From NCBI GenBank assembly GCA_021151825.1, contig JAGKWQ010000001.1, positions 620,001 to 684,000 on the forward strand: 64,000 nucleotides of DNA, read 5' to 3'. The notes beneath the pieces were generated by a model that worked only from the letters and a program-made list of their open reading frames with translations, did not search any database and was not told the origin of the DNA. The stretch is from Cellvibrionaceae bacterium. GTDB taxonomy: Bacteria; Pseudomonadota; Gammaproteobacteria; Pseudomonadales; Cellvibrionaceae. This document shows positions 36,362 to 45,203 of the stretch, in pieces. The position numbers and the translations under genes were made by a program. Each line of letters opens with the position of its first letter. Position 1 is the first letter of the stretch.

Positions 36362-37039
36362 TTATTGCAAAACCGGCAAACTTCCCTGGGCGGCCTGATA
36401 GCTGGAGATAGACCTGGCCTGCTCAAATACACTTTGCGCCGTTAGCTGCAAACGGCTGCGTACCGGTAATCCGGCCGCCTGTAAGGCGCGACCGCTCCAG
36501 GTATTGCAGTTACTGAATAAGCCATATTGACCTTCAGCCCGATAAAAATGTCCGACACCTTCACCATAGGCAGGCAGAGGAATTAGCTGCCCATTATCAT
36601 CGCGCACAAAAGAGTTATCGATATAACGGATAAGCCGCCGCATCCCCTTTTCGGTAATTGCCAATGGCACGCGGGTTTCTATGGGAATCTCATCAAAAGG
36701 AGGCTTTAGGTAGGTAAGCACCTGCACAGCCGAATATCGGGAAATAAATAAGGCTTTAGTCGCCGAGCCGAAGGTCTTGCTTTTGCCCGTAAAGTAATCG
36801 CCATCACCCCAACCAACGCGAATAAACTGTTGGCCGACTGCCTCTTCCGCCATCACTCTACTGTGCTTTCGTACTGCGTCAGCAGGTAGCAAAATACTGG
36901 TATGCCACTCGCGATAAATAAAATAAATTTGTTGCGAAGCATTCGCTGCAGGGATTTTTTCTTTGTCCGGCAAAGATGAACAACCGGCCAATGCTACAAA
37001 AAAAATACACCATGCAAATCGCAACAAACCAATGATCAT
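36362..37039 (-). CDS. DUF2459 family lipoprotein
   Basis: 225 residues. Signal MIIGLLRFAWCIFFVALAGC with lipobox LAGC (Cys20). The mature region has FIYREWHTSILLPAD (about 41-55), VGWGDGDYFTG and GLFSNCNTWSGRALQAAGLP (about 180-200), recognised as DUF2459, a cysteine-protease-like fold with conserved His and Cys. It was once noted beside urease genes but has no known role. The ATG overlaps the bioD stop by four bases, so it belongs to the bio operon transcript. Why an envelope lipoprotein is linked to biotin synthesis is unclear. Confidence 0.85.
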   Translation of the reverse strand: MIIGLLRFAWCIFFVALAGCSSLPDKEKIPAANASQQIYFIYREWHTSILLPADAVRKHSRVMAEEAVGQQFIRVGWGDGDYFTGKSKTFGSATKALFISRYSAVQVLTYLKPPFDEIPIETRVPLAITEKGMRRLIRYIDNSFVRDDNGQLIPLPAYGEGVGHFYRAEGQYGLFSNCNTWSGRALQAAGLPVRSRLQLTAQSVFEQARSISSYQAAQGSLPVLQ

Positions 37040-37734
37040 GATTGCAGAAGCACCTTGGCAAATAACTGCTCATCAATCGTGACTGCAACGTGCTCCGGAT
37101 TTGGCGAATCCAACCAGGGCACAACCCCCAGGCATGGCGCAGGAATACGCGCGGCCAAACTCTCAATATTTTCTTGCAGCGCAGGCATATCGGCATCCAC
37201 ACAATTGGCAACCCAACCCGCCAGCGGCAAGCCATCGTTGCGAATCGCCTCTACGGTTAATAAGGCGTGGTTAATGCAGCCAAGGCGCACTCCCACAACC
37301 AGGATCACCGGCAACTGCAAAATTTTTGCGAGATCCGCCATGGTTTCACGCGGATTTAATGGCACCCGCCAACCACCCGCACCTTCAATTAACGTAAACG
37401 CTCCCTGCTGCAAACTGCCACGACAAAAACCGGCAATGCGATCCGCTGAAAGCACGCGCTTTTCTTGCACTGCGGCGATGTGTGGTGCAATTGCAGCTTG
37501 CAATGCGATGGGATTAATTTGCTCATACATCAACGGTTCAGTGATCACCGATTGCAACAACAAGGCATCACCATTGCGTAAACCTGCCTCCGTTTTTTCG
37601 CATCCAGCCGCAACCGGTTTTAATGCTGCCGTACGCAAGCCCTGCTTTTTTGCCACCAATAACAAGCCGGCAGCAACCAGCGTTTTACCGACATTGGTAT
37701 CTGTGCCTGTTACAAAAAATTGTTTTCTGGTCAT
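37036..37734 (-). CDS. bioD: Dethiobiotin synthetase
   Basis: 232 residues. P-loop FVTGTDTNVGKTLVAAGLL (residues 7-25), LKPVAAGCEKT, the IEGAGGWRVPLNPRETMADLA segment (about 115-136) and the adenine-binding GWVANCVDADM. It forms the ureido ring of dethiobiotin from DAPA, CO2 and ATP. Starts 19 bases after the bioHC stop and overlaps the next gene. Cytosolic. Fourth gene of the biotin operon. Confidence 0.97.
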   Translation of the reverse strand: MTRKQFFVTGTDTNVGKTLVAAGLLLVAKKQGLRTAALKPVAAGCEKTEAGLRNGDALLLQSVITEPLMYEQINPIALQAAIAPHIAAVQEKRVLSADRIAGFCRGSLQQGAFTLIEGAGGWRVPLNPRETMADLAKILQLPVILVVGVRLGCINHALLTVEAIRNDGLPLAGWVANCVDADMPALQENIESLAARIPAPCLGVVPWLDSPNPEHVAVTIDEQLFAKVLLQS

Positions 37735-37753
37735 AGCAATTACTCACACTCAA

Positions 37754-39295
37754 TTATCGTTTGTGCACAGATAAATAAAACACTTCGTAAGTAGCAGGTA
37801 AGCCGCGCGCTTCGCGATATTGCTCATAGGCATTTTTAAACGCAGCGATGCGGCTGCGCCCGGTCAACCCTTCAGGCTTTCCGGAATTAATATTGTGCGC
37901 GCCCAAGGCTTTCAATTCGCGCGTCAGCTCTGTCAAACGATCAAAATAAATAACCCGCTGCTCAACCGCAAAATGGTCAATTGCCAGATTGGCTGCAACT
38001 GCCGCAAAACGCAAACTGTCCTGAGGTTGAAATTGATTCACATGCACATAATCATCCGCTTGTTGCCAGGCTGATTTTAATTCGTGCAACGTGTTTGGCC
38101 CGAGCGTCGCCACTACTAATTGCCCACCCGGTTTTAACACTCGTGCAAGTTCACGCAATAGCTGCAACAAATTGGAACACCACTGGATCACCAAGCTGGA
38201 AAAAATCAAGTCCACACTTTGATCTGCGAGTGGCAATGACTCAGCATCCGCACACAGCCATTTGATTTGATGAGATTGTGTTTGCTGCTGTGAAAAATGC
38301 AGCATACCTTCGGCGATATCCAGCCCGATTATAGTGGCAGAATCAAATCGCGCTGCCAGCTGCCGGGAAAAAAAACCTGTGCCCGACCCCAGATCAATTA
38401 CCGTCGCGCCGGGGTCAACTTGCACCGGAACATATTGCAGCAAATGTTTTCCAACATCGCGTTGTAATTGCGCGACGGTATCGTAAGTGGGAGCTGCGCG
38501 CCCAAAAGATTGCGCTACTTTTTTCTTATCCAATCCCGCAGATTCAACTATTTGATCTCGCAAAAAGCTGGAAATATTTTCGACTACAGCAACTGGCTGA
38601 CTCCAATGCACTGCATGGGCAGCGTGCGCGATGGTTACAACTTTATGTGCAGGATTAATTTTTCCCAAGCCAGCCGCAACAGCCACTGGTACCAGCGCAT
38701 CTTTTTCTGCGAGCAAATGCAAACAAGGTTGTTGTAGTTGAGCAAGCGGCAAGCGATTGTCCAGTTCAGCCAACAATTCCAACGATTGAATCCATTGCGA
38801 AGAAAACTCAACTGATGCGTGCTGGCGCAAAGATTTTAATAACGGGCGTTCATTAGCATCACCTTGCGCCAGCAAACCGGAAAATAATTTCAACGTCGAT
38901 TTTGGATCTTGCGCAAATGCCGCATTAAATTCGCGACTCACAGCAATAGGCATCGCATTCGGGTAATCATCGCAGGCAACAAATTTTGCATTGGTAGCCA
39001 AAGTAATTAAGGCGCGCACTTTTTGCGGGTATTTATTCGCTAATTGCACCCCCAGCATGCCTCCTAGCGACCAACCTGCAATTACCGAATTGTCAGGAAT
39101 TTTTGCGGCGAGATTCTCCAGCACAGTAGCTAACGAGAAATCACTGAGCGCAGGCGATTGACCAAAGCCAGGCAAATCCAGTGCAGCCACATGTGCGATT
39201 TTTTCCAGTGCCGGTAAAATAGGCTGCCAGGTGTTGCTATCGCAGCCCCAGCCGTGGAGAAGTATCAGGTTAATCATTGAATTTGAATTACTCAT
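37754..39295 (-). CDS. bioC: BioH-BioC fusion: pimeloyl-ACP methyl ester esterase and malonyl-ACP methyltransferase
   Basis: 513 residues from ATG 39293-39295. Residues 1-250 are a BioH-type alpha/beta hydrolase: LLHGWGCDSNTWQP, nucleophile elbow AGWSLGGMLG, Asp in AEKDALVPV, His in HAAHAVHW. Residues 255-513 are a BioC-type methyltransferase: KKKVAQSFGRAAPTYDTVAQLQRDVG, SAM-binding VIDLGSGTGFFSRQLA, LFSSLVIQWC. BioC methylates malonyl-ACP to start pimelate synthesis and BioH removes the methyl at the end, so the protein holds the first and last steps. The start overlaps the bioF stop by eight bases. Both domains keep their key residues and seem intact. Confidence 0.95.
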   Translation of the reverse strand: MSNSNSMINLILLHGWGCDSNTWQPILPALEKIAHVAALDLPGFGQSPALSDFSLATVLENLAAKIPDNSVIAGWSLGGMLGVQLANKYPQKVRALITLATNAKFVACDDYPNAMPIAVSREFNAAFAQDPKSTLKLFSGLLAQGDANERPLLKSLRQHASVEFSSQWIQSLELLAELDNRLPLAQLQQPCLHLLAEKDALVPVAVAAGLGKINPAHKVVTIAHAAHAVHWSQPVAVVENISSFLRDQIVESAGLDKKKVAQSFGRAAPTYDTVAQLQRDVGKHLLQYVPVQVDPGATVIDLGSGTGFFSRQLAARFDSATIIGLDIAEGMLHFSQQQTQSHQIKWLCADAESLPLADQSVDLIFSSLVIQWCSNLLQLLRELARVLKPGGQLVVATLGPNTLHELKSAWQQADDYVHVNQFQPQDSLRFAAVAANLAIDHFAVEQRVIYFDRLTELTRELKALGAHNINSGKPEGLTGRSRIAAFKNAYEQYREARGLPATYEVFYLSVHKR

Positions 39296-40469
39296 TGGGC
39301 AACTCACCCATCACATCGCTCAACGCTTCAAGAAGTTGATCGACTTGTACAATGCTATGTTGCGCCGAAAAAGTGATGCGCAAACGCGAGCTGCCAGCGG
39401 GCACGGTGGGTGGGCGTATAGCGATAATTAAAATGCCCCGCGCCGCCAGCTTGTCAGCAATCACCAGTGCTTTAGCTTCACTGCCAATCACGATAGGTTG
39501 GATCGGGGAAAAAGACTCCATCAATTGCAAACCCAATTGCGTCGCGCCCTGGCGAAAGTGTGTAATCAATTTCTGCAAATGTTCACGCCGCCAATGTTCG
39601 GTTTGGATCAAACGCAAACTCGTACGCGTTGCTGCCGCAATCGCGGGCGGCATAGCCGTGGTGTAAATATAAGGGCGAGCAAACTGGATCAAGGTTTCAA
39701 TTAATGTTTCGCTGCCCGCAATAAATGCACCAAAACTTCCCGCAGCTTTTCCGAGTGTGCCCATTAGAATCGGCAATTGCGCTTGCGTTAAACTGAAATG
39801 TTCCGCACTGCCCGCGCCGGTTTTTCCCAGGCAACCAAACCCGTGAGCATCATCCACCATTAACCATGCCTTATGTTTTTGCGCGAGTTCGGCGAGTTCC
39901 GGCAACGGGGCGCAATCGCCGTCCATACTGAACACACCATCCACCACAATTAATTTGCGCGCGGCTTCGGTTTTTTCCAAACGCGATTGCAAGCTGGCTA
40001 AATCGTTGTGCAAAAATCGCTGGAAGCGCGCACCACTTAATAATCCGGCATCCAACAAACTGGCGTGATTAAGGCGATCTTCAAACACTGCATCACCTTG
40101 ACCAACCAGCGCAGTAATTGCGCCCATGTTGGCCATGTAGCCAGTAGAAAATAGTAGCGCTCGTTCGCGCCCGGTAAACGCGGCCAACGCCTCCTCCAGG
40201 GCGTGATGCTCACTGGAATGCCCCGCCACCAAATGGGATGCACCACTGCCCACACCCAGTTTTTTTGCAGACTCCGTGAATGCGGTAATTACGTCCGGAT
40301 GATTGGCAAGGCCGAGATAATCGTTGCTGCAAAACGCGAGATATTTTTTTCCATCGACTATCACTTCCGGTACTTGCGGTGACTGCAAGGTTTTACGGGT
40401 GCGATATAAATGTGCGGCACGGCGTTCGGCTAATTGTGGCGCGAGGATTTGATCAAGGTGAGATGACAT
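39288..40469 (-). CDS. bioF: 8-amino-7-oxononanoate synthase
   Basis: 393 residues from ATG 40467-40469, matching the family N-terminus; an 11-codon extension from TTG is not preferred. PLP enzyme fold with FCSNDYLGLANHP (about 42-54), VGSGASHLVAGHSSEHHALE, the Asp in VDDAHGFGCLG and the PLP lysine in GTLGKAAGSFG. It condenses pimeloyl-ACP with alanine. There is no clear ribosome binding site. 60 bases after bioB; its stop overlaps the bioHC start. bioA is not in this window. Confidence 0.97.
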   Translation of the reverse strand: MSSHLDQILAPQLAERRAAHLYRTRKTLQSPQVPEVIVDGKKYLAFCSNDYLGLANHPDVITAFTESAKKLGVGSGASHLVAGHSSEHHALEEALAAFTGRERALLFSTGYMANMGAITALVGQGDAVFEDRLNHASLLDAGLLSGARFQRFLHNDLASLQSRLEKTEAARKLIVVDGVFSMDGDCAPLPELAELAQKHKAWLMVDDAHGFGCLGKTGAGSAEHFSLTQAQLPILMGTLGKAAGSFGAFIAGSETLIETLIQFARPYIYTTAMPPAIAAATRTSLRLIQTEHWRREHLQKLITHFRQGATQLGLQLMESFSPIQPIVIGSEAKALVIADKLAARGILIIAIRPPTVPAGSSRLRITFSAQHSIVQVDQLLEALSDVMGELPNE

Positions 40470-40529
40470 GTGAGAAAATTTATAGGGCGGCGTTGTAACC
40501 AAGCCGCCACATTAATAATTCACAGCAAA

Positions 40530-41606
40530 TTATTTTGCTGCGTTATAGAACATTGAATCCAGCTGCGCTTCCTGCAATTTGTTCACAATCACCGCTTCCT
40601 GCTCTTCTTCGTCTTCATGCACTTCATAAGCCTCAGGCTTAATACCGAGCTTGTTGAACAGCTGCATATCTTTGTTCGCTTCAGGATTTGGGGTGGTCAG
40701 CAATTTTTCGCCGTAGAAAATTGAATTGGCACCGGCGAGAAAAGCCATCGCCTGGGTCTGTTCATTCATTTGTTCGCGGCCAGCCGATAAACGCACATGG
40801 GATTTAGGCATCAATATGCGAGCAACAGCGATAGTGCGAATAAAATCGAAAGGGTCGAGATCCGCTTGATCAGCCAGAGGCGTTCCATCGACCTTAACCA
40901 GCATATTAATCGGCACTGATTCCGGATGCTCAGGCATGTTGGCCAATTGCTGCAATAAACCGGCGCGATCATTTTCTTCTTCGCCCATTCCCACAATACC
41001 GCCACAGCATACTTTCATGCCGGCCTTGCGCACATTTGCGAGAGTTTGCAGACGATCCTGATAGGTGCGGGTTGTGATGATTTCGCCGTAATATTCAGGC
41101 GAGGTATCCAGATTGTGGTTGTAGTAATCGAGGCCGGCATCGGCTAAATCCTGCGCCTGTTGTTCGTCGAGCATTCCCAACGTCATGCAAGTTTCCATAC
41201 CCAGCGCCTTTACACCTTTCACCATATGGGTGACATAAGGCATATCTTTACCTTTGGGGGAACGCCATGCAGCGCCCATGCAAAAACGGGTTGCGCCCGA
41301 TGCTTTGGCTGCACGCGCTTCTTCAATCACTTTTTCCACCGCCATTAATTTCTCGCGTTCGAGACCGGTGTCGTAACGGGCCGACTGCGGGCAATACGCG
41401 CAATCTTCCGGGCAAGCCCCGGTTTTGATTGAACACAAAGTGCTGACTTGTACCTCATTAGGGTTGAAATAAGCGCGATGTACGGATTGGGCCTGGAACA
41501 TCAGGTCGCTAAATGGCAGCGCAAAAAGCGCGGTGATTTCAGCGCGAGTCCAATCGTGGCGCACTTCATTCAAAAGCATTGGGGCAGGGGCAAAACTGGC
41601 ATTCAT
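40530..41606 (-). CDS. bioB: Biotin synthase
   Basis: 358 residues. Radical SAM motif C65-x3-C69-x2-C72 (ACPEDCAYCPQS), the second cluster ligand Cys in FCMGAAWRSP and Arg in HVRLSAGREQM. Inserts sulfur into dethiobiotin. AGGGA precedes the ATG. First gene of the bio operon, with a sigma-70 promoter and BirA-like operator upstream. The C-terminal tail (EDEEEQEAVIVNKLQ) is acidic, as in other gammaproteobacteria. Confidence 0.98.
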   Translation of the reverse strand: MNASFAPAPMLLNEVRHDWTRAEITALFALPFSDLMFQAQSVHRAYFNPNEVQVSTLCSIKTGACPEDCAYCPQSARYDTGLEREKLMAVEKVIEEARAAKASGATRFCMGAAWRSPKGKDMPYVTHMVKGVKALGMETCMTLGMLDEQQAQDLADAGLDYYNHNLDTSPEYYGEIITTRTYQDRLQTLANVRKAGMKVCCGGIVGMGEEENDRAGLLQQLANMPEHPESVPINMLVKVDGTPLADQADLDPFDFIRTIAVARILMPKSHVRLSAGREQMNEQTQAMAFLAGANSIFYGEKLLTTPNPEANKDMQLFNKLGIKPEAYEVHEDEEEQEAVIVNKLQEAQLDSMFYNAAK

Positions 41607-41649
41607 AACAAATCCCTGGATAGAGTGGGGAAATTATGGGGTTAGTCGC

Positions 41650-41677
41650 ATATTACCCCAGAGGACAAAGTTGTCAA
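41650..41677 (-). promoter_or_regulatory. bioB promoter
   Basis: On the minus strand a perfect TTGACA, 16 bases, then TAATAT, about 45 bases before bioB. The -35 box lies inside one arm of the BirA-like operator at 41671-41703. Confidence 0.75.
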
Positions 41678-41703
41678 CTTTTTAAAGATTGAAAAGTTTA
41701 CTA
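41671..41703. promoter_or_regulatory. BirA-type biotin operator
   Basis: Arms TTGTCAACT and AGTTTACTA separated by 15 bases, fitting the BirA operator form TTGTAAACC-N14/16-GGTTTACAA in arrangement and most core positions. It overlaps the -35 box of bioB, so holo-BirA binding would block transcription when biotin is abundant. Requires a BirA with a DNA-binding domain, which is not in this window. Confidence 0.7.
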
Positions 41704-41710
41704 CTCAATT

Positions 41711-41739
41711 TTGACAATCCATTCCCAAACCTTAACAAT
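41711..41739 (+). promoter_or_regulatory. Possible comF promoter
   Basis: Perfect TTGACA followed after 17 bases by AACAAT, a four-of-six match to the -10 box, 35 bases before comF. Divergent from the bioB promoter. Confidence 0.45.
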
Positions 41740-41773
41740 CAACCAAAAGCTGAACAACTAACAAGGACTCGTT

Positions 41774-42475
41774 ATGCTTAAAGCGCTCCTCAACCAAATT
41801 TTGCCCAATCACTGCTTACTCTGTGGCGATACCAGTGGTGCCAATCTGATCTGTGCTCACTGCCGCCTTTCACTACCTCGTTTACAGCAATATCCAAACC
41901 TGTGCAGTTGCTGCGCTCTCCCGTTAACAACACCCGCACCGTTATGCGGCCATTGCCTCGAACGCAAACCGGCGTTTGCGCAGAGTTGCATTGCATTCAG
42001 CTACGAGCATCCGCTGGATTACCTGATCCATCAATTTAAATATCGCCGGCAATTAACCGGTGGAAAGCTATTGGGTGAGATGCTGGCAGAACACTGCCGT
42101 CAGGTCGCGCGGCCGGATTTTTTAGTACCCGTCCCCATCCACTGGCGCAAGCGCTGGCAGCGCGGATTTAATCAAACCGAGTTGCTGGCCCGCTTGCTCG
42201 GGAAATCGTTGCGCCTGCCAGTCGTTAATGCATTACGCCAGACTCGTTACCACGTATCCCAGAAAGGTTTGGGAAGGCAGCAACGGCAGAAAAACCTGCG
42301 CCAGTCATTGGCAATTAGCCCGCGTTATTTGTCACAAATTCGCGGCGCCCATATCGCACTGGTTGACGATGTAGTCACCACTACCGCCACAGTGCGCGCG
42401 TTGAGTGAACTATTAATAAAAGCCGGCGCCCAACAGGTGGATATTTGGGCCCTGGCGCGAACACCTGACCATTGA
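41774..42475 (+). CDS. comF: ComF family phosphoribosyltransferase-like protein
   Basis: 233 residues. An N-terminal zinc-ribbon part with CLLCG, CAHCR, CSCCALP and CGHCL (residues 16-61) precedes a phosphoribosyltransferase fold with the PRPP motif ALVDDVVTTTATVR near residue 200 and FLVPVPIHWRKRWQRGFNQTELLA, the ComF hallmark. In naturally competent bacteria ComF helps process imported single-stranded DNA. AAGGA precedes the ATG. Often next to the bio operon in gammaproteobacteria, as here. Confidence 0.94.
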   Translation: MLKALLNQILPNHCLLCGDTSGANLICAHCRLSLPRLQQYPNLCSCCALPLTTPAPLCGHCLERKPAFAQSCIAFSYEHPLDYLIHQFKYRRQLTGGKLLGEMLAEHCRQVARPDFLVPVPIHWRKRWQRGFNQTELLARLLGKSLRLPVVNALRQTRYHVSQKGLGRQQRQKNLRQSLAISPRYLSQIRGAHIALVDDVVTTTATVRALSELLIKAGAQQVDIWALARTPDH

Positions 42476-42608
42476 AGCCTCAAACCGGCAGCGGCGAACA
42501 TTTTGCTACAAACAAATGCTACAAACATTAGCAATTCCGCCTACCTAAGCCCGCCAATTGCCGCTAATATCCATGCACAGCTTTTATTAACCAGCCGCAA
42601 GGACTTTC

Positions 42609-44024
42609 ATGAAATTTCGCTCTCTTTTGCTGCCATTGGCGATCAGCTTTTCCCTTGGCAGCAATGCGCAAGCGCTCAAACCCCAACAGGGAAAAACCGA
42701 GCAACCCCCTGCGCCTGTTCAAGCCCCCTCGTCTACAGCACAACAGCTTTATGCCAATGCCCAGCAAGATTTATTACAACTGCGAGTATTGACTAAAAGT
42801 GGCAACAGCCAAAGCTCGGTGGGATCGGGTTTTTTGATCGGCACGTCTAACCTGGTGGTGACCAATTATCATGTGGTTTCCCAGATCGCATTGGAGCCAG
42901 ACATTTATTTTGGGGAATATAAAGATACCAAGGGGAAAAGCGGTGCGATCGAGTTGCTCGCCGTAGATGTGCTTCACGATCTGGCCGTAGTACGGGTGAA
43001 TGTAAACGGCACCGGTTTTTTCAATGTGCCGTTTGCGACTGGCGACCAGCCCCAACCGGCATTAACACCGCTGCAACAAGGGCAACACTTATACTCACTG
43101 GGCAACCCGCTGGATTTAGGTTTTACCATTTCAGAAGGGACTTACAACGGTGAAAGTCATCGCGGCTTTTCCGCGCAATTAATGTTTACCGGACCGGTTA
43201 ACCCCGGCATGAGCGGCGGGCCTAATGTGACGGCTAATGGCCACCTCGCGGGGGTGAATGTTGCCCACAGACGCGATGGTGAATTAGTCAGCTTTTTAGT
43301 ACCGGCCATTTACGTACAGCAATTGCTTGCCAAAGTCAGCCCGGACATGACACCACCGAAAGATTTTAATCCCACCATCGGTGAACAGTTATTGCAGCAT
43401 CAAACAGTCATGGTCGATAAGCTACTGGAAAAGCCATTTAGCATTAAACAACTCGGGCCTTATCAGGTTCCCGTGCGCGAATCCGAACAGGTTCGTTGCT
43501 GGGGCAATACTGATAATAGCGAGAAAAAAGCCTATTCCATCGACAGTATTAATTGCTCCATGGAATCGGCGATTTTTGTTTCCGGTGAATTGCAAACCGG
43601 CCATCTGAGTATGCATCACAAATTTGCACAGAATAAGAAATTGAACACTATGCAGTTTGCAAAATTGGCGACCAATTTATACAACGGCCAGGTTTATAGC
43701 ACCGCGAAAAGCGAAACCATTACACCGGCTTATTGCACTGAGGATTTTATCGCGCATAAAAATATTTCGCTGCGCGCGCTGGTGTGTACCGAGGCGTATC
43801 ACAAATTCAAAGAGCTATACGATTTCACCTTGATCACTGCCAGCACCGATGACAGCGAGAAGAGCTTGCAAAGCATGATTAATATTCAGGGTGTCTCTTA
43901 CGCCAACGGCGTAAAATTGATTACCGAATTTTTAGAAGGTATTGATCGTGCAGCAATTAAAGACATTGCACAACAAGAAACGTCGACATCGATAACTACA
44001 AGTTCAACGGAGGCCGCACAATGA
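42609..44024 (+). CDS. Secreted trypsin-like serine protease
   Basis: 471 residues. Signal peptide MKFRSLLLPLAISFSLGSNAQA. Chymotrypsin-type triad as in DegP-like S1 peptidases: His88 in TNYHVV, Asp124 in HDLAVVRV, Ser202 in GMSGGPN. No PDZ domain follows; instead a ~240-residue C-terminal region has four or five cysteines (VRCWGN, INCSM, YCTED, LVCTE) probably in disulphides, and no family I know. AAGGA precedes the ATG. The stop overlaps the FHA gene start by four bases, so the two are translated together and probably act together in the periplasm or inner membrane. Confidence 0.9.
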   Translation: MKFRSLLLPLAISFSLGSNAQALKPQQGKTEQPPAPVQAPSSTAQQLYANAQQDLLQLRVLTKSGNSQSSVGSGFLIGTSNLVVTNYHVVSQIALEPDIYFGEYKDTKGKSGAIELLAVDVLHDLAVVRVNVNGTGFFNVPFATGDQPQPALTPLQQGQHLYSLGNPLDLGFTISEGTYNGESHRGFSAQLMFTGPVNPGMSGGPNVTANGHLAGVNVAHRRDGELVSFLVPAIYVQQLLAKVSPDMTPPKDFNPTIGEQLLQHQTVMVDKLLEKPFSIKQLGPYQVPVRESEQVRCWGNTDNSEKKAYSIDSINCSMESAIFVSGELQTGHLSMHHKFAQNKKLNTMQFAKLATNLYNGQVYSTAKSETITPAYCTEDFIAHKNISLRALVCTEAYHKFKELYDFTLITASTDDSEKSLQSMINIQGVSYANGVKLITEFLEGIDRAAIKDIAQQETSTSITTSSTEAAQ

Positions 44025-45079
44025 GCCTGCCAGTATTTGTTGAACTTCTGACGCCGGATGGCGAAGTTATTCATCGCAATAAATTCATTCAGTTGCCTAT
44101 TCGTATTGGTCGCGCTTACGACAACGATATCATTCTGGATGATCCGCACACGGCAGCACACCACGCACAAATCGAACTGAATCAACTGGATGAATTAGTG
44201 ATCAACGATTTGGGTAGCCGCAATGGCATCGCGCAAGATAACCAGCGCAATGATTTTTTTGTGGTTAATGGTGATGCTGTTTATCGGCTGGGCCACACAC
44301 GCCTGCGAGTGCGCACCACTGCCTATACCGTTGCAGACGAAGTTTCTGATTCCACTAACCATGGTTGGGAGGGCTGGCGTCCCGCACTGTTAGGTGGCGT
44401 GTTGCTGGTGACGATTGGATTATTAAGTACCTGGCTGAGTGATTTGCAACAGGGCACGCTCAGCAAATATTTGCTCGAGCTGGTCAGCGTTATTGGTTTC
44501 GCGATTGGCTGGGCCGGTGTCTGGGCATTGTTTAGCCGACTGTTTAATGGTCACGCACGCTTTGGCCGTCACCTGCTAATTGTTAGCAGCGGTTTGACCG
44601 TGTTAGAACTCTGGGAATTTTTCAGCGGCGCAATTGCTTATGCGTTTAGCCTGGAATCACTCGCCACCTTTACATCGCCTCCCGTTGTAGTGATTTGTGC
44701 ATTCGTGTTGTATTTCCATTTACTCACCACGGGCAATAAACGCCCGCAACGGTTGAAATATTATCTGGCTGGCTTGGCGATCCTGGGAATTGGTATCACC
44801 ATGGCGAAACAATACCAGGCTAGTAATCATCTGGCAGATGAGCTTTACCTCAGTAATCTCTATCCGCCCGCGTTACGTATTAGCAGTGATAAATCACTTG
44901 AAAGCTTTACCGCAAATATGAATGCGCTCAAAGCCAAGGTGGATGACGAGCGCAAGGAAAACCCGGAAAAAGATGCTGACAAAAATGTCATTGAGAAAAT
45001 CATTGATAACGGCGTAGAGGAAGATACAGCGGCAAGTGCTGAATCCTCATCAAGCAGCGCCGCAGCGCCATCGACATAA
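44021..45079 (+). CDS. FHA-domain membrane protein
   Basis: 352 residues. An N-terminal FHA domain (about 5-98: LPIRIGRAYDNDIILDD, HHAQIEL, NDLGSRNGI), normally a phosphothreonine reader, although the usual SxxH is AAHH here. Then four or five hydrophobic helices (about 122-262) and a hydrophilic tail (about 275-352), helical and ending in a Ser/Ala-rich stretch. The FHA domain should face the cytoplasm. The overlap with the protease gene suggests a signalling or control partner. No kinase gene is nearby. Followed by a strong terminator. Confidence 0.88.
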   Translation: MSLPVFVELLTPDGEVIHRNKFIQLPIRIGRAYDNDIILDDPHTAAHHAQIELNQLDELVINDLGSRNGIAQDNQRNDFFVVNGDAVYRLGHTRLRVRTTAYTVADEVSDSTNHGWEGWRPALLGGVLLVTIGLLSTWLSDLQQGTLSKYLLELVSVIGFAIGWAGVWALFSRLFNGHARFGRHLLIVSSGLTVLELWEFFSGAIAYAFSLESLATFTSPPVVVICAFVLYFHLLTTGNKRPQRLKYYLAGLAILGIGITMAKQYQASNHLADELYLSNLYPPALRISSDKSLESFTANMNALKAKVDDERKENPEKDADKNVIEKIIDNGVEEDTAASAESSSSSAAAPST

Positions 45080-45144
45080 TTCGGCTTTCCGCGATTAATC
45101 CGAATGCCGGTTTCATCAAACCGGCCATACAATTGGACAGCGCA

Positions 45145-45175
45145 GGGGCGCCCGCCTAGAATGGCGCCCCTTTTT
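45145..45175 (+). terminator. Terminator (or leader attenuator) before gcvT
   Basis: Perfect eight-base stem GGGGCGCC / GGCGCCCC with a ten-base loop, then five T. It ends 28 bases before the gcvT ATG, leaving almost no room for a separate promoter. A second stem (45106-45125, GCCGGTTT / AAACCGGC) lies just upstream. Confidence 0.85.
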
Positions 45176-45203
45176 GTTCACCCTCATTCCAGCAGGTAAC
45201 CCC

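Noticed and set aside
45080..45203. Glycine riboswitch before gcvT
   Set aside because: The consensus core of glycine aptamers is not visible and the leader is too short.
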